Source of the DNA: Gonium pectorale
Taxonomy: Eukaryota > Chlorophyta > Chlorophyceae > Chlamydomonadales > Volvocaceae
Assembly: GCA_001584585.1 (NCBI GenBank)
Contig: LSYV01000002.1
Coordinates: 6,253,606 to 6,317,605, forward strand
Reading direction: 5' to 3'
Length of the DNA: 64,000 bases
Part shown: one piece after another, positions 25,041 through 37,378 of the stretch
Layout of the letters: every line of letters starts with the position of its first letter
Numbering within the stretch: the first letter of the stretch is position 1
Made by a program: the position numbers and the translations under genes
The notes under the pieces: model-generated
Databases searched by the model: none
What the model was told of the DNA's origin: nothing
Seen by the model: only the letters and a program-made list of their open reading frames with translations

Positions 25041-27420
25041 TCACGAGAGAGCCCGCAGCCGTTCCTCCGCCTGGGTGTTCCCCGGCTGCTTGGTCAGGAG
25101 CGCCTCCAGGCAGGCGGCGGCTGCCACCTTGTTGCCCGACTTGGCGTAAGACTCCGCCAGCGACAGCAGCAGGGCCTCCAGCGGGACTGCTGGGGGCAAG
25201 GTGCGAAGGGGGGGGGACACGACATGAGCACGCGAACGCCGCTGAGGATATCCGCTCACGGTAGAACTACATCGGGTCCAACACCCCACCAACCGTGACT
25301 GGCGTTTCGCCGACCGCGCAACCGAACCCGCCGCATGTTGTGGCACCGCCAAGGCACCGCCAAGGCAGGGCCCTGCCAGGCCGGTGCACGCACCCGTGTC
25401 CGCCGCTGAGGCGTCATCGGTCTCCGCAGGGGGGGCCAGCAACCCCTCCGGGACGCCTGCCGCCCTCCGCAGCGCCGGCATTCTGTCCGCTGCTGCATAC
25501 AGTCCCATCTGGCAGGCAGCCGTGCTGCCCCAGTAGAGCAGCACCGCGTGCGGCTGCAGCAGCGCCGCGCAGTAGAGCGGCAGCGACAGCAGCTTGAGCG
25601 CAATGTTGATGCCAGGGCTGCGGCCTGGGTGGGCCGGGGCCGCAGCGAAGAGGGGGTTGGGCAGCGGAGCGTGATGGGCAGGCCCTTGTGGGCGTAAGGC
25701 GGGGTGGTGCAGCGAGCAACCATGAGGGGGGAGCTACGGAGGGCATACTTCAGACGGGGATGTTAAAGACTTGGTTTGGGAAAGGGGGGCAGAGCTCGTT
25801 ACGGTGATGCATTGGTAGCCCGTGAGGGCCCAAGTGCCGAATTCTCAACAACAAGCCGTTAGCGCTGGCAACATGCATGGGCAGCCTTCTGGAATGGACG
25901 CGTGTCGAACGGAGACCGCGGAAGGGAAGGGGCAGTCACCCGACGGGGTCACCACGCAATGGCCCCCAGGATATTCATGACGCGGCATCCATGGACGAAC
26001 TGCCCCGTCTCCTCCCGGCAGCGCACACTGCCCCCATCTGACCGCCTCTGCAATCCCCCGCCCTCCCGCCCCCCCGCCGCACCTCCCGCCGATCGGTCCA
26101 TCGCGCTCACGTACAGCAGCACCAGCCCCAGCGGCAGGATGGCGCCCGCGGTGCCGAAGGGCGTGGACAGGGTTTGCAGGTACACGGGCGGCGCCGTGAG
26201 GTCTGTGAAGTAGAGCAGCCCTTCCCCGGTCAGCCCCGGCCACAGGCTGTCGCACATCCGCCGGAGGGCCAGCGTCAGGGACACGGCCAGCGGGACCTGC
26301 GGGCCACAGGGGTGGCAGAAGGGTACCTGCAGGCTGGCTGATGGTATGGGGGCGAATTGAGTGCGTGCATGTCGGGGTGAACCCGGGGAGCGCGGCCGCG
26401 AGTGGTGCTGTGCACCGCCCCAGGGGCCCGTCATGCAGGCCAGCCTCCAAGTAACGGCCACGTGCAGCGGTGCAAGGGCATTTCATCCGTGTCACGTGCG
26501 TCCGTCCAGTCCCAAATCCTGACGGCACAGCCGTCCGTCCGTCCAGAGCCCAACCGCGCCCAGTACAGACGCAGTACGACTCCAGTCGATCCATATGCCT
26601 GACCGTAGTGCTAGTTCGGCAGGTTGCGTTGGCGCGCACACAGCAAGTGTCCGTGGAGCAAGTCCTTCTTTCCTCCAAGCCTCTTGAGTCCCCGTTCCCC
26701 CCGCCCCCGCCCCCTCCCGCCGACCTGCACAGCCGCGTTGGCCAGGTACCAGGCGAACGACGGCACCGAGTGCTGCGCCCGCATGTGCGCCGCCACCCGC
26801 CGCACCAGGTCCACGCGGCCCAGCGCCCCGACTGCGACAGCCGAGCCGTTACCGCCGCCTCGCCCGCTGCTGCTCTGCGCCTCAGCTTTGTCACCCTCCG
26901 CCGCGTCCTCCTTGCGCTCCCGCTCCCCCCGCCGCTGCTCGTCCGCCTCCGCCACCGCCTCCGCCACGCTCCGTGACGCCGTCACCGCGCGGTGAAGCAG
27001 GGTCACGTTCGCGGAGGCGGCGTAGGCTTTAAGGCTGAGCGGCAGCAGCGCGCCGCGTACCGCGAGGGTGGCGGCGGGTATGGCAGCCCACCAGGGCAGG
27101 CCGCTGGCGGAGTGGGCGCCCTCCCACAGCTGCGCGCCAAGTTGAGTGGGGCTCAAAACGAGTGCTAATGAATCCTCTAAGGAAGTGTGGGCCGCCATGG
27201 TGGGTAGGGATGAGGCCGGGTTGGCTAGTGGTGACGCAGCGTCAAGGTCGCAAGGGGAGGTGCAGAGGAGCTCGTCGGGGACCGCGGCCGCGTTAGAGCC
27301 CGCTGCCCCTCCCCCGGGCCGGGCAGTAGCGCTGGGGCAAGCGTCAAGATGTGGCGGAGCCCTGAGCGCCGTTGCCTCCTCAGCTCCTCCGTGCGCAACC
27401 GTAGACTTCATGCGACGCAT
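25041..27420 (-). CDS. Mitochondrial YidC/Oxa1-family insertase with C-terminal TPR (OXA2/COX18 type)
   Basis: Inner-membrane insertase of the YidC/Oxa1/Alb3 family. Plant OXA2 members, which help insert cytochrome oxidase COX2, carry a C-terminal TPR; this gene has the same layout. Four exons join in phase to about 428 aa: 26725-27420, 26083-26296, 25394-25624, 25041-25186. Landmarks are LPWWAAIPAATLAVRGALLP (first core helix), a charged low-complexity loop, then VPSFAWYLANAAVQ joined to VPLAVSLTLALRRM. LLYFTDLTAPPVYLQTL, PLGLVLLYVSAMD, KLLSLPLYCAALLQPHAVLL and YWGSTAACQMG follow. The TPR is SLAESYAKSGNKVAAAACLE. The start is set at the first in-frame ATG (27418-27420), giving MRRMKSTVAHGG, a weak presequence. 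The open frame runs on to 27672 without another ATG, so an upstream exon is possible. Confidence 0.9.
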
Positions 27421-28481
27421 CTCACCCCATTGCCCGGCCTTGCACCTGGCCCGGCCGGAGACGTGGGAAACGGTGGAATACTGGCTTAAGAAGGGGGGGG
27501 ATCTGGTATGAATTGAATGAGTGGGATCAGGCCAAGGAATTGAGCAGCCAGCAGGGCTAGCCGGGCTACCTCCCCCACGGGAGAAGGGGTAGCGGACGAC
27601 AAGGGGTGCAAAACACGAGCGGGTCTGGAGAGTATACAAGCACAAGCAGGGAGCATTCACTGCTGATGCCACATTTGCAAGTGAAATGCTACCTGAACAA
27701 GGCGGTCTGTGCGCCCCAAGGCGCCGTTTGTTCGAGACTGTTGCGCATCAGCAGTGCCAGGCTCCCTAGTTGACCCCGCATCTTAAGTCCACCCTTTGGT
27801 TATGCCCACTGTGAACAATGAAGGCAAAGGAACACGTGCCGCACCGCCTGAGGAGGAATGGTCGTGTAGCAAGTTGAGCAGCACAGTGCAATGTTGAATC
27901 AGACAGTCACACACCTGACCTACTCCCCATGCAGCCACTTCATTCGCCGTATCTGGGTCCAGAGCGCACGGAAAAGAAGAACCCGAGCATACACTCAGCA
28001 GCATTACATGTAAACACTTATGCTCACTGCAAACTCGCAATCTAATTGCAATTGCAATCCAGAAGGGACTCTGTAGCAAAGACAGGACCTCTTGGCACAA
28101 CAATCCCGAGTCTATCTTACTTCGATTCAACGCATCTGTTTTGCTTATTGAAGTAGTTTTGCGCAGCACAGTGCGCAAGCACTCAGCTTCCAGGGCCCAT
28201 TGCGCGCTTTCGAGGGTAACAGGAGTGCCGTCAGGACAGACGCATTCGGGTTACCTGGTCTGAGGCGAGACATGCTGGGCGCAAGGTATGTTGAGCTGGA
28301 TGCAACTGTCATGACCGGTCGCTGTCGGTGCTAACTTGCGCTCTTACGGAACGTGCTTTCTATGCCTGCCCGAGCAGCAGAGACAGGCGGGGGATCTCGC
28401 GGGTAAGGCTTGGTGTGGCGGTTGGCACCCTTAGGTTAGTGCCCGTGTCACCCCTCTCCCTGTTGTGACAATCAGGACAAA
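27421..28481. other. Divergent upstream region of OXA2 and Bet1 genes
   Basis: 1.06 kb between two start codons facing away from each other. 27783-28178 is less GC-rich than the flanks and carries a 131-codon minus-strand open frame with no recognisable domain. I treat it as regulatory or spacer DNA. Confidence 0.4.
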
Positions 28482-29594
28482 ATGGACGTTGAAGCCCTGG
28501 AGCAAGAGAATGACCGGGAGCTTGATCACTTAGCTGATCGCGTGGCGCTGCTGAAGAATGTAGGTGTTGGGCGAGTGCTGCTTCCTGAGGGTGTACGGCC
28601 GTTGCCCCTGGGCCATAGGCGTAGAAACTCGTACTGAAAGCCCCGATGTAACGGCATGAACAGGAGTCATGGTTCGGGGCGCGACGGGAGCGCACGCGGC
28701 TCCCATGCGCCCATGCCTTTGCGACTTGGCCGCATGCGCTTGCCTATGTGCCCACCCTTGCAGGTAACGCACGGGATTAACAAAGAGGTGGACGACCAAC
28801 ACAAGCTCCTGGACAACATGGTAGGGCATCACGGCAATCAGAACACGTGCGCTCAGTCCGACCGAGTGCAGGCGGTCTGTGGGCGTGGCGCCTGGCGTGG
28901 GCGCACGAGCCCAGCCCAGCAGGGTGTGACCAGTGTTTGTCGTTTTGCTTGTCTGGCCAGTCGTGCCATGCCCCACCCCGCAAGCACATATTGACCTTAA
29001 CCACCATGCCGCGCTCGACGATTGGCATCACGTGCAATATTCGAGTTTCGCGTGAACCTGTTGGGTGCGGTAGCGTTGAGTGCCCCCTCCCGGCCACGGC
29101 CCAACCTTCCAACGTGCCCGTTCCACGGTGCACACCGCTCGGACGCGCAGGACGGGAGCTTCATGTCGGTGGGCGGCCTGATGACCGCCGTCACCGACAA
29201 GTTCCGGGTGGTGAGCCATTGGGTCGTCTTGCCATGCCGTGCTATGTCGCACCTCCACACTGCGGGTTACCTCCTGACCGTCCGGTTCGCGCGGCTAATG
29301 CTCAGGCACGGGGCTGCTGAGTGCTCCCAGGAAAGGGAAGTCGGAGCCTACGGGCCCCCCTGTTCTGCTTCGCATGCACGATTACGACATTTCGTCCCCG
29401 TGTACTGGATGTTGGTTACTGCGCTGACGCCTCTTTGTGTGCTCTCTGCTCTCTTGTGTGCTCTCTGCTCTCTTGTGTGCGCCTCTGCTACGCCGCCACA
29501 GGTGTACAACGACAAGGCCAACAAGCGCTTGATCTACGGCACCGTGACAGCGGCCGCGGTGCTGTTCCTGGTGTGGTACATGTTCCTGAGGTAA
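28482..29594 (+). CDS. Bet1-like Qc-SNARE
   Basis: Small tail-anchored SNARE of ER-Golgi or intra-Golgi fusion. Four short exons join in phase to 95 aa: 28482-28559, 28764-28820, 29151-29210, 29502-29594. The SNARE motif runs from ENDRELDHLADRVALLKN through GINKEVDDQHKLLDNM, where the Gln of DDQH sits at the ionic zero-layer position of Qc-SNAREs. FMSVGGLMTAVTDKF follows. The C-terminus is a single anchor, LIYGTVTAAAVLFLVWYMF, ending LR. Length matches the family (about 95-130 aa). An upstream noncoding or short coding exon is possible because CAATCAG just before the ATG could be an acceptor. A TGTAA signal follows at 29941. Confidence 0.88.
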
Positions 29595-29940
29595 AGATGG
29601 GCGCGTTGCCTGGTGTACCCCGTAGGCTGCAGGAGCCAGAGCTGACGAAGGTGGAGACGAGAAGCTACGGCAGTAGGACATTCGCGGAAGGCTAGGTGAA
29701 GACCTTGCATGTCTAACAGTGGATACGGATCGGGTAGCTTACGGCGCACAGTGCCTGGGGCAGCTTGCCAACTGGCGGTCACCTTGCCGGGTATGTGGGG
29801 GAACCGATGGGTAGCTGAGTCCTGGCTGAGTGCCCACATATGAGCGCGTGTCCGATGCGATAATGGGCTTCTTTCCCTTCGAGCGTGACTGTACGCGATG
29901 CAAGCGCCTCGATGTTACATCCTGCTGCAGCAGGTATCCA

Positions 29941-29945
29941 TGTAA
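29941..29945 (+). terminator. TGTAA poly(A) signal, Bet1 gene
   Basis: TGTAA 347 nt after the Bet1 stop on the coding strand. Confidence 0.4.
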
Positions 29946-30306
29946 CGTAGCAATACATATGCAGTCGCTTCAGACCCATGAAGCAGTCTCGCCACACCTG
30001 TCGGCACCAAACAGACATTACGAGGTTCAGCTGGAACTGGTTAGTGGCTTGATGCCCCTTGCACCCATCCTACTTTACCCTTGTGCGCCCCTGCAGCGCC
30101 TATCGTCACCATAGAATGGTCCTTGAGCCTTAGCACCTCACCGCCCTTCTCACCTGCTAATGCACTGGTATTTCCCCGGCGGCACAGTCTCATCTATGCC
30201 TGTCTACGATGTATTTAACGCATCGACTCCTTAACGCTCATACGCACAGATCACTCTGCCCGCAGCACCACGACATAAACGTACCTCCGTGACAGCACAA
30301 CGCACA

Positions 30307-30700
30307 CTATAAGGGAATGGCCCAGTGAGGGAAAACACTATCCACCCATTTCCGTGTAGCAGTAACAGAGCCTGGTTTCCAGGCACGCTTGGGGGCAGCC
30401 AAACGGCGCTGCACAATCGCTCCAGCCTTGGCACATCGCTCTCGCGTCTGCGTCAGCCACCCGTCACATGTGTTAAGCACCAGTGGCGTTCGCCTAGGCT
30501 CGCGTCCTTCGCTAATGGGCAGTGTACAACGCGACTCGACAGCGCTAACAGGAGCAGAAAGCAGCGGCTGCCATTCCCGCTCCAAGATGAAACCATTGTA
30601 CCGAAACTTGAAAGACACACCACCGCGCCCGGGTGCAGTAAGCTCCACCTCGCAGGACAACTCCGAACAGCGCTCCGACGGCGTATGCCCATCCCACGAC
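30307..30700 (-). other. Unrecognised open frame in the Bet1/START convergent interval
   Basis: Between the facing stops (29595-30863) the minus strand has one frame open for about 130 codons, ending at 30307. It reads like protein in places (GGVSFKFRYNGFILEREWQP, then PLVLNTCDGWLTQTRERC) with balanced residue use, but has no ATG near its start and no family I recognise. It could be 3' UTR of the START gene, an exon of an unseen gene or a transposon relic. The rest of 29595-30863 shows nothing else. Confidence 0.25.
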
Positions 30701-30863
30701 TATACTCTCCACGTGTACAATCTCGCATCAAGGACTCCTTGCGGCTGCGTGGTCTCATCAAATACGGTGGCTCTCTTTAATGTACCACATAAAGACGACA
30801 CATCTCCGTACTACTCCTGCGGTTAGATACGACATGGACGCACCCGCGTCCTCGGCCTCGATG

Positions 30864-33800
30864 TCATCGGCGGCTGCCGCCACGACCGCCCTTCTGCTGC
30901 GCGACAGCTAAGCCGTGAGCTCCAGTGGCGGAAGCCTCTTGTGCACCGCCCTCTGAACGGGCTGCGCGGCCAAGCAGTACCCCCGCGCCAGCGACCTTGG
31001 CTACCTTGACGGCTACAAGGGCGCAGCGCCGCATGAAGCCCCCGCGGGAGCGTCGAGTGCCGCCCCGCGGTGATGGGGCTTCGTCCACGGGCCCTGCCCC
31101 GCCGCCGCTGACCCGCGGCACCGACAAGCGCTTTGCAGCTAACGTGCCATTGGCCGTCGGCAGCGGGTGTGACGACAGCCTGTCGCCGCTGGCGCTGCTA
31201 CCAGCTCCGGACGCCGTCCGGTGGAGGCTGGACGAGGCCACGGACCGGTTTGCCCAGGGGCCCCGGCGCGCCACGAGCTCCCAGGGCCACATCAGCTGAC
31301 CGACCAGCCACAGCTGCTGGTCCGCAGGGCTCGCAGTCAGCCGCACCACCACCTGAACCGCTGCGCGCCGCGCTCCAGCAAGCCGCGATGCCGCGGCTTC
31401 CAGGGCGTCCCTGGCGGCCTTGCCCGTCGCTTGCAGCGCCCTGCGCCCTGCGCCCACAGCGCCGACGCACACGCCCGTTGTGTTGCACCACAGGCTCATG
31501 CAACAGCTGAGGGCAGCCAGCAGCGCGGCCCGGCCGCTGCGATACACGGCCATGTAGCCGCGGTACAGCAGGTACGGTCCGCCCACCCTGAGGCGGACGC
31601 CCCAGCTGTAGGGCAGGGAGCCCAGACACGAGGCTGCGTCCGCATCAGCGGCAGCTGCAGCAGCCACGCGAGCCGCCTGCGCGCCACCCATGGCGGCGCC
31701 CAGCGAGTCCAGGGCCACAGCGCACTCCGGCGGTGGCTGCTCCAGGCCGCCATGCACCCGCGTCAGCAGGTAGTCGCGGAACGCCGCCTACACGGCACAG
31801 TAAGGCACAGCAGATATGCCGATGAGCTACTAGCACATGGAGGCCCGGCAACGCCTTGGGCTGCAATGAAGCTGCGCAACGTTGCGGAAGGAAGTCCAGA
31901 GTCCGTTCGTAGCAGTCAGAGGAATGCTGAGCCCGGCTTTTACAACTTCTCATCACTTGGCATCCCGGCGTACCTCAGCCTTCTGCACCATAGGCCAGAG
32001 CGCGCGACGGACGCTCATGTTGGTGATGCCGGAGGGCACGCACGGGTCCTCGAAGTATACGTTGACTACCTCGACCGCGGGGCTCACGGCGTCAAAGACA
32101 CCCTTCCCGGACCTGGCAGGAAAAGGCAACACGCATCTCTTTAGATTCGTCATCACCCTGACGCTTCCCGGCAATGCGACCTGTTGCGCAGCAGAGCGCG
32201 TCTACAGTTCCCTTGCGCCGGCAGAAACGCCGTAGCCTGCATTTACGTCGACAGCGTCCACTTCCCACCTGATCACGAAGCCCGAAACGAAGTCATCGAC
32301 GCGGACCGTGCGCCCGCCGGCAGCCGGCGGTGAGGGATGGGTGGCGGCCCGCGAGATGCAGTAGCAGCCACCGTCGTCCGGCTTGGCCCAACAGCGCCGT
32401 ACGTACACGTACTCGCGGCTGGCCATGGGCGGCGGGAACTTTGTCTTTGCGTACATGTAAGCCGACTTGCCCCCCGCAGCCTTGGCATCCGCCTCCGACA
32501 TGCTCATCCCGCCGCTGCCGCCGCCTCTGTACGGTGGCGGGATGGGCAGCTGGCAGGCTACGGAGTCATCCCACGTCTTACGGAACTCAATGTCGTAGGT
32601 GAAGCCCACGATCTGGGCCGTGGTAGCGGTCTCGTAGACAGTCTGCGGGCACAGATTCACCACACATTGTGATGTATGGACACGCCGGCACCGCCGTCGC
32701 GCTACAACTGGCGTGCTGTGCTGCACCTTGTCTGGTCACAACCCACCTGCAGTCCTGCACCCATGTTTCAACCTAAAGGCATTGCTTACCTTTGATTTGT
32801 ACATGAACAGCCCCTTTCGCAAGGGCCTCCGCCAGTTCCAGTAGTGGAGGCCCGGCTTGTGCTCCTCCACGATTAGCTCCCAGCCCCTGGCGTACAGATC
32901 CTTGCGGTCGTACAGGCCAAAAAGGCTGCTCGCTTCTGGGCCCACGGCACTGCCGCTGCCAGCCTGGCTCAACGCCAGCTGCGCGGAGGCCTCGCCAATA
33001 AGGGTGCCAAACTGCAGGAGATGCGTGTCGGTGACAATCTGCAAGGCAAGACCGGGCAGTTGGCTGAACCCCTTGCGAAAGGAAACACGCGCTGCATGGC
33101 AAACAACTGCAGTGGCGTGCGGCGCGTCAGCAACCTCAAATGCATAGGGCGCGCATGCCATCGCACGCCCTTCGCACCCAAGAGTGGTTTCTACTATGGT
33201 TCCAGGTCAGCACTGGCTCTGCCGTACCTGGCGAACGTCCTCGAACGCTGGGTCAGTCAGCTCGTGTGATATGCAGTCAACCGCCTGAAAGCCGTTGTAC
33301 GACAGGATCTCCAATCGCTTGCCGCCAGCTGCATAGCAGCAGGCCAAGTTTGAGTTCGAACATGCGGTAGCGTTCACACTAACGACAGCAAGATGATTAT
33401 GTGGGTACTGCCACGTTGCATGTGTCGTCGCCCCGTGCCCCATACTGAGGGCCCACGCTCAGGCAGCGCTGACCCAGATTAGTACACTCACTCGCAGAAC
33501 TGAGGCTCGACACCGACGGAGCCATTCCCGCTAGATGCTGTCCTGACGCAATCCGTGACATGCTAGGTTGCCATCGCGATGCAGCGTTGCCGCTCGGCTT
33601 GCGCTGGAGGAGGCCGCGCCGGCTGCTGCCGCTGCCGGAGTCCTGCTGCGCGGCGCGCAGGATTGAGTCCATGGAGAGCCGCGATGACAAGACGTCCTGG
33701 GAAGAACAAAACCGGGAAGTGGCATGTAATGTGGTAGCGTTTGGGATGCAGGGCATAGGATGCCGCAAGTACGGTGCGGAAAGGCGCACACGACCTCACT

Positions 33801-34662
33801 TTGCTGTCACAGCAGCATACTCTTTTGTGGGATCAGGATCCCTGGAACGCGCCTCGAGGGTCAGTCACCTCGGATTTGGACGAGCGGCTACCAAAACTTC
33901 GCTTCCGCGAGAAAGCAGAGAGGGCGGTTTGTGAGTCCCGCCCGCACAATCGCCGGGCCTGCGAGCGCCCGTCTGAAAGCACGCGCCGCAGACGTTTCAG
34001 AAAGCCCCCGCCTTCGGGCGGTGGCTGGCACCGCTGTTCGCCCACGTGCTCCAACTTAATGCAGTGCGAGCCAGGGCCAGCGCCGCCCCGGCACGTGGAC
34101 TCCTGCACGCTTTGCGCAGAGCTGCCTATGGCGCCTGTGAAGTTGGGGGAGGACTGCTGATGAGGCACGCGCATTGGGCAATGAACAGCTTCATGACACC
34201 CCAGTGGAGACGGGAAGACAGGGTGGTGCGTCAGGTCCACGTGGCTCACCTCGCCCCGACGATGAGCGACTGAATGCTGGGTACAAGCAGAGCCCCAGCA
34301 GTGCGACCAGCCATTGTGCTGGGCTGCCGAGCTGCGAAACGGGGGAGCCCAACGCCCTCAGCCCGAATGCAAAGAAAGCAGCACAACCGGCAACTAGCTC
34401 ACCACCGACACCGAGCCCAGTAGAAGATATACTGATTCCAGGCAGTTGTATGCGCTTACTGTTGGCAGCGCGCTGCAAGGCCAAGAGCAGGGTGATGGAC
34501 TCGGTTTTCTGAGGAAAGCAGGGGACGCAGTGGCGCGAAATTGTATTCTCACCTTGGCAGCTGACTCCAGCCGGCAAAAGCAAGTCCGGCCAGCAGTGTG
34601 GCTCCTGCAGCGCCGTGGACGCTAGCCGGGAACGCGCCCCAGCTGCTTGCGGGCATTCTCAT
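30864..34662 (-). CDS. START-domain (lipid-transfer type) protein
   Basis: StAR-related lipid-transfer (START) domain protein; such domains bind a sterol, phospholipid or ceramide in a helix-grip pocket. Nine exons join in phase to about 825 aa: 34553-34662, 34250-34458, 33869-33972, 33492-33696, 33228-33328, 32790-33038, 32206-32642, 31974-32112, 30864-31787. The N-terminus has hydrophobic stretches (GAAGATLLAGLAFAGW; LVAGCAAFFAFGL; LVALLGLCLY) that may anchor it in a membrane. The START region spans GWELIVEEHKPGLHYWNWRR, then VGFTYDIEFRKTWDDSVAC, MASREYVYVRRCW, CYCISRAATH and WEVDAVDVNAGYG, closing with PSGITNMSVRRALWPMVQKA. A basic, Ala/Gly-rich C-terminal extension of about 300 residues is not recognised. 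Exon 2 and 3 acceptors were chosen mainly by phase and are the least sure. Confidence 0.8.
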
Positions 34663-35295
34663 AAGGTCATGCAGGATAGCTCCGGTTTCACTAACTCTGG
34701 TGTAAGTAATGGCTAGGAGCGACCGGCGGCTGAAGAACGTTTCGCGCCCTGAACAACTTCACTCAGCTGCCTAAGCTGTTGCATGGGGTGCCCCCGAATA
34801 ACTATGAGGCTGAGCGCAAAACAGAAAGTAGAATGACGGTGGCTAACAAAGCAAAAAGCGAAGCACACGTCAGCCATGATGCTCGTCCACCGACTTGCTA
34901 TCACAGAGATCTCCCCTTACTCCCCGCTTCCGGCAAATACACTCCCCCAACATTCCCCTCTGATCTTTTCTTAAAGAGCCGCAAGCCCAGGAGCAGCAGT
35001 CCGGAGCGGTCCTCGGATACACAGGGCGAAAGGCACGCGCTGACAAGGTCTCCGAGTTTGAACCGTTACTGGCTGTCACGCGCCCGCGCCAGATGGTTGT
35101 TCCATGCCAGGTACGCATGTTCGTGCAGGCCAAGGTGGCGCTCAGGAGGTTTTTGCAGATAAGGAAACGCTGCAAGGAAGGAGCCATACCTCACCCTGCA
35201 GTGAGAGAGCCACACCTCTGCAATCATGTATGCCTGGTTGTGCTGCACTCTAGTGCCTGCCACGATGCAAATTACGCACAGCACGCCTGGGGTGA
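34663..35295. other. Upstream region of the START gene
   Basis: About 630 bp with no coding signal. It probably holds the START-gene promoter and the left flank of the retroelement relic. Confidence 0.4.
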
Positions 35296-36430
35296 ATGGA
35301 TGTACCAGGTTGGACGCGGCTTCAGATCAATGCCGATATCGTTCATCGAGCTGTGTCCCGCGCTGCTGAGGCGTCGTCCCGTGCTGCGGCGGCAGAGACA
35401 GAGGCGGCGTCACGCGCCGAGGCGGTGGCAGTGGTGGTGGCATCACGCGAGATGAGCGAGAGGCCTGATGCACAGGTGGAGGCGGAGGCAGGGACAGGAC
35501 TGGCGGTGGCGGCTCAGGTGCGCAGGCATCGTTGTCAGAAAATAATTCGAACCATGGGAGGAGGCTATCGAGCCGCCCATTTGCCCCGGGTGCTTCGAAG
35601 GCCGCCGCAGTGCGGCCTGCGAGCTCCGTGCATGCGGCAGTCCAGCGGAGCACGGCTGATAATAATCTGCGACGCCTGCAACAAGGGCTGGCACACCGAC
35701 TGCCTGGGGCTGCCGGCGCCTCCTGCCGGGGAGCGGGTATGCGCCTGCTTCGTACCCCACGCCGACGCCTCCGTCGCCGAGCTGCAGCCAACCCGCTCCA
35801 CGGCGGAGGTGCCGGCTTGGGCTGCGGGCGCACCACAGCCGCCTGTCTGCGGAGAAGGGCGCAGTCCCACCCCCACAGCAGATGGCGTGGAAGAGGACGC
35901 CCGTTGGTCCTCCCCCGTCGCAGGGGCCGAACGGGCACTGGCTGTGGCTCGTTCGCCCACCCAACGGGCCGAAACTGGTGCCGGAGTCTGGCAGGCATCA
36001 CCGCCTCCACCTGAGACTACAGTGCAGTCGCCAACGCTGCGCCCCGCATCGTCAGCCCAGGCCCAGACACCCGCCGTGCCAGTAGGCAAGGTAGCCGCAC
36101 GGCCCGCCTCCAGGGAGTCGCCAGCTGCCCTGCCCGCGCGTCTGGCCCCTCAGCAGGTGACACCTCCTCCGCAGTCCCGTCGGTAGCAGCAGCAGCCCCC
36201 GCAAGCGTCGCAGCGGCCGAAGCAGCTTCGGGTAAGCAGCTCCGGCCGCCATCCTGGCTCCCGCCAACGCCTTCCCCGCAGTGTGTATACCGTACTTGTA
36301 TGCTCGCCTCTTGCCCCACAGTGCAATGCGTGCGACAGCAAGCACGGTCGAATCTGGTCGAACCGAGCAGGCCGAGCGTGCCGAATGAGCCGAGGACGGA
36401 GCGAGGAGAAGTAGGATGCTACAGCGGCTA
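35296..36430 (+). pseudogene. Retroelement relic with PHD-finger-like segment
   Basis: An open frame at 35296-36186 contains a half PHD finger: LIIICDACNKGWHTDCLGLP (Cys-x2-Cys, His-x2-Cys spacing), followed by a Pro/Ala-rich stretch ending in a stop. PHD fingers of the form 'LLCDxCNxGWHTxCL' are common in polyproteins of volvocine LTR retrotransposons, and the first zinc-binding pair here is degraded (GLRAPCMRQ). Downstream, 36255-36420 is nearly identical to 60640-60790 in reverse orientation, which supports a repeated element. No reverse transcriptase or integrase is seen. Confidence 0.45.
36255..36420 (-). repeat. Repeat shared with 60.6-60.8 kb
   Basis: The reverse complement reads CCTCGGCTCATTCGGCACGC, then CAAGAGGCGAGCA, matching 60650-60760 almost base for base over about 110 bp. 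It extends into the relic with the PHD finger. Confidence 0.65.
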
Positions 36431-37378
36431 CCGATTCGGTGGCCTGAGCATCGGCACAGCAAGGCATCATCAAAACCCAAAGTCACCCTCAGCGTCGTGG
36501 CTCCTCGCAAGCAGCCGCCCCGTTACACGGCCACAGGCATACGTACGACAATAAAGAAAAGGTGCGATGTTATAGTACCATTTGCAGCTGGCTTCACCAC
36601 CTGAGTGCCAGGCCATGTACAAATCATCCGTCAGCCACCCGATAATTCCCGGCACAGCGTAGTCGCTTCTGTGAACCCGCAGTACCACCGTATTTCGGTC
36701 CTCGAACGCATCCACCGCCCACGACCTTCAAACGGCAGTACAGAATACACGTTGCACAATTCTCGCTCGGAAAACACCGACCCGGCCCGCTCATCACCAC
36801 AAATCGCATAAAACACGCGAAGCGCCGGTCGGGGCCGGCCAGCAACCAGGGCTTGTATTATCACCCATGCAGCTCAAGTCTCATTGAGTAATAGGTGCAA
36901 GCACAATCAAGTTGCAGCACACGCAGTGGAGAGTGGGCCGAGGTCATCAGCTCCACAGAAGCGGGGCGTTCACCGTATGCACCTGCCCCAAGACACCGCT
37001 CAGTGATGTTCCTTGCGCCCAGAAACCTGTCACGGCCAACCTACTGCAACCGCAAAGGCGCGCTGCAACACAGGCAGCCGCATAAGAAATATCAGCGGAG
37101 TGAAACACATCTAGGACCTTCTATGGTTCCACTGCAGGTGGGTAACCCCTAGCACTTGATGCTATTGTCGGTCAACAATAATGCGACACGGCATGCCATC
37201 TTTCAGCCGGTACGTGAACCGAAAAGCCAGCAAGCAACTAACGCCACGCAGTCCGTCCAAACACGAAACACGCAACAGCTGGATGAGCAAGGAAAAAGAG
37301 AATGTCACAAGCCTGGCTATGTTCCTACGCATTCGACAAGTAAGACACCTAGCTGCACGGACCCAACCGCCTGGAGCC
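36431..37378. other. Gene-free stretch left of the second PP2C
   Basis: About 950 bp with no coding signal; should include the 3' UTR of the second PP2C gene (minus strand). No TGTAA signal was found within 250 nt of that stop. Confidence 0.4.
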
